Part shown: piece after piece, positions 25,799-33,636 of the stretch
Numbering within the stretch: position 1 is the first letter of the stretch
How the letters are laid out: each line of letters starts with the position of its first letter
Assembly: GCF_000682735.1 (NCBI RefSeq)
Contig: NZ_AWFD01000012.1
Coordinates: 1 to 64,000, forward strand
DNA: 64,000 nucleotides
DNA from: Hyphomonas sp. CY54-11-8
GTDB taxonomy: Bacteria > Pseudomonadota > Alphaproteobacteria > Caulobacterales > Hyphomonadaceae
Direction of reading: 5' to 3'
Notes under the pieces: generated by a model
Database searches by the model: none
Told to the model about the DNA's origin: nothing
Seen by the model: the letters and a program-made list of their open reading frames with translations, nothing else
Position numbers and translations under genes: made by a program

Positions 25799-27349
25799 TC
25801 AGTCCGGCCGCTGGTCTTCCAGCTGCCCGGCATAGAAGCTGCGAATGTCCTTCACCAAAGCGTCCAGCGCACCCTCGTTCAGGTACATCATGTGGCCGCC
25901 CTGATAGTAGGTCATTTCGACCCGGTCCTGCGGGATGCCATAGCGGGCGAAGGTGATCTCCGCGTCGAAGAAGGGGCAGATCAGGTCGTAATAGCCGCTC
26001 GCGACCATGACGTTCAGGCTGGTATTGTGGCGCATCGCCGTGGTCAGCTTGCGCCCCGCATTCACATAGTGCGGCTCCCAGTACTGGCCTTCCGGCACAT
26101 CGCGGAAATTCCACTGCTCGCCGGCCTCCGGGCTGGAGACCATATAGGGCCGGTTCATCTCAACGCCGAGGTCGGTGGCGAGATACTGGTTCATCAGGGC
26201 CGAATAGGCCGAGCTGACCGCATAACTCGACACGTCATCTTCCGGGCCTTCGGCGATGTCGTCGGCCTCATCCCCCAGATAACGCCCGTCGAGCCGGCCA
26301 AGTGCCACCCCCTCATCCCGCAGCAGCTCTTTCTGGAACCGATGCATCAGGATGCGAAGGTTCGAGGTCTCGATATATTGCGGGTCGAGCCCTGTAAAAA
26401 AGACGAGCTTGTCGCGGATATAGGTGCGCTCCTCCGGGCTCAGCCGGTCGCCTTTCCAGAGGGCGGGGCCGTATTCGTCGCGGGCGAAGGCGCGGGCCTC
26501 TGCCAGGAACTCCGCTTGCGGAATGCCTTGTCCGGCGCGGCCGTGATACTGTGCCACTGCGGCCATCGAGGGCAGGTAGGTGACATAGGAATAGACATTG
26601 TCATGGACGGAGGTGGATCCCTCATAGTCCAGTGCCTGCGAGATCAGCACGATGCCGTTGAGGGCAATGTCCACGTCGCCCACCGTCAGCTCATCGGCCA
26701 GATAAGCCGCGCGCGTCGTGCCGAAGCTTTCACCGATCAGGTATTTCGGGGCGTTCCAGCGCTTGTGCTTGGTAATCCAGATGCGGATGAATTCCGCGAT
26801 GGATTCCTTGTCGCCCGCTTCGCTCCAGTAATCCTTGTTCTCGCCTTCGCCGATGGCCTGGCTGAAGCCGGTGCCGACCGGGTCGATGAAGACGAGATCC
26901 GTCATGTCCAGGATGGAGAGCGGATTGTCTACCATCCGATAAGGCGCGGCGCCATCATCCTCGTCGGCGTCGCTGGCCACCACAACGCGCTTCGGGCCGA
27001 GCAGGCCAAGATGCAGCCAGACCGAGGCAGAGCCCGGCCCGCCATTGAATACGAACGTCACCGGCCGGTCGGACCCGGCCTTCTCCTGAACGTAGGAGAC
27101 CGTGAACAGGCTCGCCGCGGGCTTGCCATCTTTATTCTTGATCTGCGTCTCGCCCGCCTCGACCTTGTAGGACATTTTCTGCCGGCCGAACGTGCCGGAA
27201 TGCTGGGTGACGAACATCACCGGCTCGGGCACGGGCCTGGAAGTTGTATTGGCTTCGGCTTCCTTTGCCGCTTCGGCGCTGTCGGTTTCGGCAAAGGCAG
27301 GGGCGGTCATGGCCATCAGGGCAGCCATGAAAAGAGCGCGCAGTTTCAT
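25799..27349 (-). CDS. Peptidase S10 (serine carboxypeptidase) family protein
   Basis: Exported serine carboxypeptidase-like enzyme of 516 residues that probably removes C-terminal residues from peptides in the periplasm. The signal peptide ends at AFAETD. Motifs: FNGGPGSASVWLHLGLLGP (oxyanion region), GESFGTTR with the nucleophile Ser near residue 208, a late Asp (YYDLICPFFD) and the catalytic His in QGGHMMY. The ATG at 27349 lies ten bases after GAGGAG; the in-frame GTG at 27358 is too close to that site. Confidence 0.88.
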   Translation of the reverse strand: MKLRALFMAALMAMTAPAFAETDSAEAAKEAEANTTSRPVPEPVMFVTQHSGTFGRQKMSYKVEAGETQIKNKDGKPAASLFTVSYVQEKAGSDRPVTFVFNGGPGSASVWLHLGLLGPKRVVVASDADEDDGAAPYRMVDNPLSILDMTDLVFIDPVGTGFSQAIGEGENKDYWSEAGDKESIAEFIRIWITKHKRWNAPKYLIGESFGTTRAAYLADELTVGDVDIALNGIVLISQALDYEGSTSVHDNVYSYVTYLPSMAAVAQYHGRAGQGIPQAEFLAEARAFARDEYGPALWKGDRLSPEERTYIRDKLVFFTGLDPQYIETSNLRILMHRFQKELLRDEGVALGRLDGRYLGDEADDIAEGPEDDVSSYAVSSAYSALMNQYLATDLGVEMNRPYMVSSPEAGEQWNFRDVPEGQYWEPHYVNAGRKLTTAMRHNTSLNVMVASGYYDLICPFFDAEITFARYGIPQDRVEMTYYQGGHMMYLNEGALDALVKDIRSFYAGQLEDQRPD

Positions 27350-27611
27350 TTGGGTCACTTCTCCTCGGCATCGGGCGGGCCGTCTCCCAGGAGATGGCGC
27401 CAGAGGCCTGAATACTAAGGCGAAAACCTATCCATCGCTTTTCGGGACGTCAAATGAAGGTTGAACCGGGTGTGCGATTGGCGGGCGCCCTGCCTGCCGG
27501 TTCGCCGCCTGCCTGGCATCGCATCCGGCGCGCACATGAAAGCTTCCCCTGCGGCGATGTCACGTTTAATCCATATGGCTGATATCTTTGGGGAAGGGAG
27601 ACTGGGCCGGG

Positions 27612-28910
27612 ATGAACATCATGGGTTTCGAATGGGGCTGGGACAACGCCCGCGCGTTGCTTGGCATCGCCATGATCTATGGCCTGTGCTGGGCCTGGTC
27701 TGAAAAACGGAAGCTCTTCCCGTGGAAAGTCGTGATCGGCGCCACGGTGATGCAGTTCGTTTTCGCGCTGATCCTGTTTGGCATCCCCTTCATCCGCTCC
27801 ATCCTTTTCCGCGCCAATGATGTGGTCGACGGCCTTCAGGCCGCCACCCGCGCGGGCACGGGCTTCGTGTTCGGCTATGTCGGGGACAATGTCGCCGGCG
27901 CCGAGCTGATGGATGGCACGCCGCCGCCGCTCTTCTTCTTCCAGATCCTGCCCATCGTGATCGTCGTGGCCGCCCTGTCGGCCATGCTCTGGCACTGGGG
28001 CATCCTGAAATGGATCACCAATGGCTTCGCCTTTATCTTCCGGCGCGGCATGGGCCTTGGCGGCGCGACGTCGCTGGCTGTCTCCGCCAATGTCTTCATG
28101 GGCATGACCGAGGCGCCGGTTCTGATCCGGCCCTACATCAAGGGCATGACCCGCTCGGAACTGCTGATCATGATGACGGCCGGTTTTGCCACCATCGCGG
28201 GCTCCGTTCTCGTGGTTTACGGCTCCTTTCTGGAAGGCAAGATGGCGAACCCGTTGGCCCAGCTGCTGACCGCCTCCATCATGGCCGCGCCTGCCGCCGT
28301 CGCCGTCGCGCTCACCATGATCCCGGAAACCACACCCGCGACCGAGCGGATGAAGGAGCCGGACTTCAACTACGCGTCCACCATGGACGCCTTCTCGCGC
28401 GGCGCGACAGACGGCCTGCAGATCGTGTTCAATATCGCAACCATGCTGATCGCGGCGCTGGCGCTGCTCTGGCTGGTCAATGCCGGGCTTGGCGCCCTGC
28501 CGGATGTCGCCGGTGCACCGCTCTCCATCGAGCGCGTCCTCGGCTGGATCTTCGCCCCGCTGATGTACATGGTTGGCGTGCCGATGGAGGAGGCCGCGAA
28601 GTCGGGCTCCCTTATGGGCGTGAAGACGGTGCTGACCGAATTCGTCGCCTTCCTCCAGCTGGCCGAAGTGCCGCCGGATGCGATGGACCCGCGCACCCGC
28701 ATGATCACCGCCCATGCGGTTTGCGGTTTTGCGAACTTCGGTTCCATGGGCATCCTGATCGGGGGCCTCTCGATCATCGAGCCGAGCCGCCGGGATGACT
28801 TCCTCTCCCTGTCCTGGCGCACGCTGGTGGCGGGCACCTTCGCGACCTGCCTGTCGGCAGCCGTCGTCGGCGCGTTGCCTTACCAGCTCTTCGCCGGGCA
28901 TGCCGGTTGA
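27612..28910 (+). CDS. Concentrative nucleoside transporter (CNT/NupC family)
   Basis: Cation-coupled nucleoside importer of the inner membrane, 432 residues with about ten spans. The family motifs GGATSLAVSANVFMGMTEAPVLI and MTAGFATIAGSVLVVYG are intact, as is the C-terminal CGFANFGSMGILIGGL. The ATG at 27612 follows GAAGGGAG; a TTG 24 bases earlier is in frame but less convincing. It sits between two exported hydrolases and a TauE/SafE protein, suggesting a nutrient-scavenging neighbourhood. Confidence 0.92.
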   Translation: MNIMGFEWGWDNARALLGIAMIYGLCWAWSEKRKLFPWKVVIGATVMQFVFALILFGIPFIRSILFRANDVVDGLQAATRAGTGFVFGYVGDNVAGAELMDGTPPPLFFFQILPIVIVVAALSAMLWHWGILKWITNGFAFIFRRGMGLGGATSLAVSANVFMGMTEAPVLIRPYIKGMTRSELLIMMTAGFATIAGSVLVVYGSFLEGKMANPLAQLLTASIMAAPAAVAVALTMIPETTPATERMKEPDFNYASTMDAFSRGATDGLQIVFNIATMLIAALALLWLVNAGLGALPDVAGAPLSIERVLGWIFAPLMYMVGVPMEEAAKSGSLMGVKTVLTEFVAFLQLAEVPPDAMDPRTRMITAHAVCGFANFGSMGILIGGLSIIEPSRRDDFLSLSWRTLVAGTFATCLSAAVVGALPYQLFAGHAG

Positions 28911-29005
28911 TCCGTATGGGGCTGAGTTTAGAAACGCTCTCTTCTCAGGTCGCCCTGCAACGTAGTAAGTAACAGCCGTCGGCGAGGTCCGGCGGAGCAA
29001 CTTGC

Positions 29006-29755
29006 TTGATTGACGAACTCTTCCTGTGGTTTGTCCTGATCGGATTTATCGCACAGCTGATCGATGGCGCCCTCGGCATGGCCTATGGCGTCATCTCCAC
29101 AACTTTCATGATCGCGCTCGGCATGCCGCCCGCCTATGCCAGCGCCAATGTCCACGCCGCGGAAGTGTTCACGACGGCGGCGTCCGGCATATCCCATTCC
29201 GCGGCGAAGAATGTCGACTGGCACGTCTTCTGGCGCCTCGCCCTGTTCGGGTCGGCCGGGGGCATCGCCGGGGCGTTCCTCGTCAGCCATCTTCACACAG
29301 ACACCTTCCGCCCCGTAATCGCGGCCTACCTTTTCGGCATGGGCGTGGTCGTTATCTGGAAGGGATTGCGGCCGCGCATACAGGCACCGCGCCTTCACCG
29401 GGTGCGCCTGCTTGGCCTGTTCGGTGGTATGGCGGATGCGATCGGCGGCGGTGGCTGGGGGCCGGTCGTCGCGTCGAACCTCATCGCCCGGGGCGGCGAT
29501 CCCGGCAAGATGGTGGGTACGGTAAACCTTGCGGAGTTCTTTGTGACGCTGGCCGTCTCCGGCGCTTTCCTGCTGGCGCTTGGCGCCACATTCGGTAAAG
29601 CGGCGCTGGGCCTGTTGGTCGGCGGCGTGCTGGCCGCGCCGGTGGCGGTGTTCGCCGCGCGGCGTATCCCGCGGAAACTGTTCACGATGGTTGTTGGCGT
29701 TGCCATCTGCCTTATCAGCGCCTGGAACCTCTGGCGCAGCCTTGCCGGACTGTGA
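29006..29755 (+). CDS. TauE/SafE-family sulfite/sulfonate exporter-like membrane protein
   Basis: Predicted permease with about seven or eight membrane spans, 249 residues. The two half repeats are visible: IGFIAQLIDGALGMAYGVIS at the N-terminus and LLGLFGGMADAIGGGGWGPVVAS in the second half. Members export sulfite, sulfoacetate or related organosulfur anions; the substrate here is unknown. Translation seems to begin at TTG (29006) after GGCGGAG; no ATG fits the family's N-terminus. Confidence 0.85.
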   Translation: MIDELFLWFVLIGFIAQLIDGALGMAYGVISTTFMIALGMPPAYASANVHAAEVFTTAASGISHSAAKNVDWHVFWRLALFGSAGGIAGAFLVSHLHTDTFRPVIAAYLFGMGVVVIWKGLRPRIQAPRLHRVRLLGLFGGMADAIGGGGWGPVVASNLIARGGDPGKMVGTVNLAEFFVTLAVSGAFLLALGATFGKAALGLLVGGVLAAPVAVFAARRIPRKLFTMVVGVAICLISAWNLWRSLAGL

Positions 29756-29810
29756 CCGGCAGGCTTTCCTGACAGGTGCCTGACACACAGGCGTGACCGG
29801 CTGCCCCTTG

Positions 29811-29827
29811 CGTGCCGCTGCGGCACG
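29811..29827 (+). repeat. Small palindrome upstream of the TonB receptor
   Basis: CGTGCCG and CGGCACG form a 7-bp stem with a CTG loop 37 bp before the receptor start. Another 5-bp stem (GCCTG/CAGGC) lies about 30 bp further upstream. These could be operator or mRNA structures; no Fur-type box is evident. Confidence 0.4.
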
Positions 29828-29864
29828 TACGAAACACAAGGCTTCCGCTTGGGAGGAAGCGTTC

Positions 29865-31952
29865 ATGCAGAGTCACACAGACCGTAAAACTCACGGGAAC
29901 GCGAAGCGTTCGTCCGTAATAACTCGTTCCGCGCTTTTGTCCGCGACAGGCGCCGCACTGGTGTTGTGTGCGCTGCCGGCGCAGGCCGATGAGGAAACTG
30001 CCACGCGCGAAGTTCTCTCGCCGATTGAAGTCTGGGGGGATCGGAATGCCAACGACCCCGGAAGCTATGCGGCACTTGATGCTTCCGAAATCGCTGCCAC
30101 CGCTGCCGACCACCCAGCTGAAATCCTGAACCAGCTGCCCGGCGTGAACGTGCAGATGAATTCCGGGCAGGAGCATTTGATCGCTATCCGCTCGCCGGTG
30201 CTGACCGGTGGGGCCGGGCAGGGCAGCTTCCTGATCCTCGAGAACGGTGTCCCCACCCGCTCCCCTGCCTTCGGCAATGTGAACTCCCTGATCGAACCGC
30301 ACCACGAGATCGCCGACGCGATCGAAGTCGTGCGCGGGCCGGGCAGCGCGAAATATGGTTCCAACGCGGTACACGGATTGATCAACGTCATCCTGCCGGA
30401 ACCGGGCGAAGGCAGCGAGTTCCGCGCCTCCTATGGCACGCTCGGTCGCTGGCGCACAGACATGAAGCTGGACGAGGGGCAGCACTGGTTGTTCAATCTC
30501 TCCCTCCAGAAAGACACAGGCTGGCGCGACAATACCGATGTCAGCCAGCAGAAACTCTCCGTTGTCGGCAAGTTCAATCCGGGCCTCTGGGACGCGACCG
30601 TCTGGCTGTCCGGCCAGAACCTCGAACAGGAATCCGGCGGCTATATCGTCGGCGCCGATGCCTACAAGGACGAGGACATCGCAAAGACGAACCCCAATCC
30701 GGATGCGTACCGCAATGCCTGGTCCGCCCGGGTAGGCGCGCGGCTCGAACGGCCCCTGTTTGACGGCACTCTGATCCTGATGCCCTACGCGCACTCGCAG
30801 GCAATGATCTTCTCCCAGCACTTCCTGCCGAATGGCGGCGTGGAGAAGAACGGCCATACCGGCGGCGGCGTCATGGTGCGTTACGAACAGCCGCTTTCCG
30901 AACAGCTCACCTGGCGCGTCGGCACAGACCTCGACGCGGCCAGCGGTTACCTGCGCGAAATCCAGCCGGACCCGTTCGGCTTCTTCCCCGGCGACTCCCG
31001 CTTCCCGCAAGGCGTCCACTATGACTATGACGTCGACACGACCGTTGCGGCGCTGTGGACCGAGCTGGAATGGACGGTTTCGGAGGATTTCCGCATCCTT
31101 GCGGGCCTGCGCGGCGAGAGCCATGACTATGACTATTCGACCAAGGTGCCCGCCGGCATCAATGGCCGCTTCAACGTGCCCGCCGACCGGTCGGATTCCT
31201 ATGAGTTCGTGACGCCGAAGCTAGGCGCTGTCTGGTCAGTCTCCGACACGTTCGATCTCTATGCCAACTATGCCCGCGGCGCCCGTGCCCCGCAGGTGTC
31301 AGACCTCTACCGGCTGCAAAGCCTGCAGGTCGTCGGCCAGATCGACACCGAAACGCTGGACAGCGTGGAAATCGGCGCACGCGGCGCCGCCCTGGACGGA
31401 CGCCTCGTCTTCGATGTCGCCGCCTACTGGATGGACAAGGAGAATTTCTTCTTCCGCGACTCCGACGGCCTGAACGTGCCCGACGGCTCGACCGAGCATA
31501 AAGGCGTCGAAGGCTCCGCCGCCTACGACATCACCGACACGCTGTCCCTGTCAGGGAATGTGTCATGGTCCGACCAGACCTACACATTCGACCGGATCGT
31601 CGCGTCCGCCTCCAGCAGCATCCTCGATGGCAACGAGATCGACACCGCGCCGGAATGGCTCGCCAATGCGCGGCTGGACTGGCAGGCGACCGACCGCCTC
31701 GCCCTGTCGCTGAATGTAGAACATGTCGGCGAATACTTCACCGACCCGGGCAACCAGAACACCTATCCGGGGCACACCTTGCTTGGCGCCCGTGCGGCCT
31801 GGGCCTGGACGGACACGCACACGGTCTGGATCAACATCCGCAATTTGACGGACGAGCGCTATGCCGACCGGGCGGACGTTTCCTTCGGCAATCCGCGCTA
31901 CTTCCCCGGAGAGCCCGTAAATGCCACTGTGGGGATCAGCAGAACATTCTAG
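29865..31952 (+). CDS. TonB-dependent outer-membrane receptor
   Basis: Outer-membrane 22-strand beta-barrel receptor with N-terminal plug, 695 residues. A twin-basic N-terminus and hydrophobic stretch (SALLSATGAALVLCALPAQAD) form the signal peptide. The TonB box-like VLSPIEVWG, plug motifs (PGVNVQMNSG, IEVVRGPGSAKYGSNAVHGLINVI) and the terminal aromatic SRTF are present. Imports siderophores, vitamins or other large ligands; the ligand is not evident. A GGGAGGAAG ribosome site fixes the ATG at 29865. Confidence 0.92.
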   Translation: MQSHTDRKTHGNAKRSSVITRSALLSATGAALVLCALPAQADEETATREVLSPIEVWGDRNANDPGSYAALDASEIAATAADHPAEILNQLPGVNVQMNSGQEHLIAIRSPVLTGGAGQGSFLILENGVPTRSPAFGNVNSLIEPHHEIADAIEVVRGPGSAKYGSNAVHGLINVILPEPGEGSEFRASYGTLGRWRTDMKLDEGQHWLFNLSLQKDTGWRDNTDVSQQKLSVVGKFNPGLWDATVWLSGQNLEQESGGYIVGADAYKDEDIAKTNPNPDAYRNAWSARVGARLERPLFDGTLILMPYAHSQAMIFSQHFLPNGGVEKNGHTGGGVMVRYEQPLSEQLTWRVGTDLDAASGYLREIQPDPFGFFPGDSRFPQGVHYDYDVDTTVAALWTELEWTVSEDFRILAGLRGESHDYDYSTKVPAGINGRFNVPADRSDSYEFVTPKLGAVWSVSDTFDLYANYARGARAPQVSDLYRLQSLQVVGQIDTETLDSVEIGARGAALDGRLVFDVAAYWMDKENFFFRDSDGLNVPDGSTEHKGVEGSAAYDITDTLSLSGNVSWSDQTYTFDRIVASASSSILDGNEIDTAPEWLANARLDWQATDRLALSLNVEHVGEYFTDPGNQNTYPGHTLLGARAAWAWTDTHTVWINIRNLTDERYADRADVSFGNPRYFPGEPVNATVGISRTF

Positions 31953-31974
31953 GCAAGAATTCAGGAGGAACCCC

Positions 31975-32589
31975 ATGAAGCTCTATCACAGCCCCAAGGC
32001 ACCGAACCCGGACCGTGTCGTCTATTTCCTGCGTGCCAAGGGCAAGCTGGACGCGGTGGACCTCCAGGAAGTCTCCATCATGCAGCAAGAGCACAAGACC
32101 GCGGAATACCGCGAAGTCTCGCCCTTCTCGCAAGTCCCTGCGCTGGTTCTGGACGACGGCACCAAGATCACCGAGAGCCGGGCGATCTGCACCTATTTCG
32201 AAGGTATCTTCCCGGAGCCGAACCTGATGGGCACAGACCCGAAGGAAAAGGCGCTGATCGAGATGTGGGACCGGCGCGTGGAACTGATGTTCTTCATGCA
32301 GTTCGCCACCTGGTTCCGTAACGCCCATCCCATGATGGCGCCGCTGGAAGTGCCGCAAAGTGCCGAAGCCGCCGCCAAGGGCGAGAAGGCCGCGAAGAAG
32401 ATGGCCGAGCGGTTCGATGCGCATCTCGCCGACAATGAGTTCCTCGCCGCCGGCCGCTTCTCCATCGCGGACATCACCCTCTTCATCGGCTGCGGTTTCT
32501 GCGGCGTGATGAAATGGGCGCCGCACAAGGAACACGCCAATCTCGGCCGCTGGTTTGAAGCCATGAAAGCACGCGGCTTCGCGGGCTAG
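31975..32589 (+). CDS. Glutathione S-transferase family protein
   Basis: Cytosolic GST of 204 residues with an N-terminal thioredoxin-like domain (KLYHSPKAPNPDRVVYFLRAKG; SPFSQVPALVLDDGTKITESRAIC with the cis-proline and glutathione gamma-Glu-binding SRA) and an all-helical C-terminal domain (AAGRFSIADITLF). Closest in pattern to bacterial beta/theta-like GSTs. It starts 22 bp after the receptor gene. Its stop overlaps the stop of the convergent LLM gene within CTAG. Confidence 0.88.
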   Translation: MKLYHSPKAPNPDRVVYFLRAKGKLDAVDLQEVSIMQQEHKTAEYREVSPFSQVPALVLDDGTKITESRAICTYFEGIFPEPNLMGTDPKEKALIEMWDRRVELMFFMQFATWFRNAHPMMAPLEVPQSAEAAAKGEKAAKKMAERFDAHLADNEFLAAGRFSIADITLFIGCGFCGVMKWAPHKEHANLGRWFEAMKARGFAG

Positions 32590-33584
32590 GCCATCGACTC
32601 CGCGATCAGCTGGTAGGAGCGGATACGGTCTTCGTTCCGCTCTGCCAGCGTCAGGATGAACAGCTCGTCGGCGCCATGCTCGCCCGCAAAGGCAGTGAGG
32701 CGCCCGGCCACATCATCCGCCGCGCCGATCACGCCGCGTCCCTCCGCCGCCGCCAGCGCTTCCGGCGACGCGGTCGCGATCACGGCATCGGCCTCCGTGG
32801 ACGGAACGAAGGCGCGGAAGTCGCCCGCGCTGCGGGCGAGGTTCCAGGCGATGGCGGGTTTCGACAAGCGGCGGGCTTCCGCCTCGGTCTCTGCAGCGAG
32901 GGCCACAAGGCCGACGGCGGCGCAGGGCTCTGACGCGAAGGGCGACGGCTCGAAGGTTTTCCGATAGGCCTCAAGGGCTGCGCCCGCCGCGCCCGGTGCC
33001 AGGAAATCGGCAAAGGCGAGCTTCAGGCCCATCGCCCCGGCAAAGGCGGCGGAGTCCGGCGAGGAGGACAGCATCCAAAGGTCCGGGCGCTGACCCCGCG
33101 GGCCGACATGAATGCCCGTTGCCCGATGGCCCTCAGGTAGGGGCACCTCGCAGCTCGCATCCAGCATCCAGTCCATCAGCATGCGCAGCATGGTCGGGAA
33201 GGCCTGCGCGCCCGGGCCGAGCAGGGCAGCTGACGTGCGCGGGTCGGCCCCGGTCGCCCGGCCGACGCCCAGTTCGATCCGTCCCGGTGCCAATGCTTCC
33301 AGCGCGCAGAACTGTTCGGCGACCTTCAGCGGCGAATAGTTCGGCAGCATCACCCCGCCCGAGCCGAGCTTCAAATGCTGGGTGCGCTGGGTCAGCGCCG
33401 CGATCAGCACTTCCGGTGCAGAGCCGGCAAAGCTGCGCGCATTGTGATGCTCCTGCACCCACAGGGACCGCCAGCCCCGCCCGTCCAGCGCTCCGGCCAG
33501 CGCGAGCGTGTTCGCGAAAGCGTCCGCCGCGGTCTGGCCCTCGAACAGGGGCGAGGGATCAAGTATCGACAGGGCTGGTTTCAT
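32586..33584 (-). CDS. LLM-class (luciferase-like) flavin-dependent oxidoreductase
   Basis: FMN/F420-type TIM-barrel monooxygenase of the MsnO8/YhbW kind, 332 residues. The LSILDPSPLFEG opening, WVQEHHNARSFAGSAPEVLIAALTQRT and LGSGGVMLPNYSPLKVAEQFCALEALAPGRIELGVGRATG segments are the family core. Alpha-proteobacterial members usually use FMNH2. The substrate is unknown. It converges on the GST gene with no room for a separate terminator. Confidence 0.88.
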   Translation of the reverse strand: MKPALSILDPSPLFEGQTAADAFANTLALAGALDGRGWRSLWVQEHHNARSFAGSAPEVLIAALTQRTQHLKLGSGGVMLPNYSPLKVAEQFCALEALAPGRIELGVGRATGADPRTSAALLGPGAQAFPTMLRMLMDWMLDASCEVPLPEGHRATGIHVGPRGQRPDLWMLSSSPDSAAFAGAMGLKLAFADFLAPGAAGAALEAYRKTFEPSPFASEPCAAVGLVALAAETEAEARRLSKPAIAWNLARSAGDFRAFVPSTEADAVIATASPEALAAAEGRGVIGAADDVAGRLTAFAGEHGADELFILTLAERNEDRIRSYQLIAESMA

Positions 33585-33636
33585 AGCCCCCGTGATGCGC
33601 TATGCAGGGGGGCGAAACAAGACAAGGAAACGATTC

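Noticed and set aside
27450..29000. 516-codon minus-strand frame opposite the nucleoside transporter
   Set aside because: Translation is an Asp/His/Arg-rich mirror of membrane-protein codons; the sense strand has a clear CNT protein.
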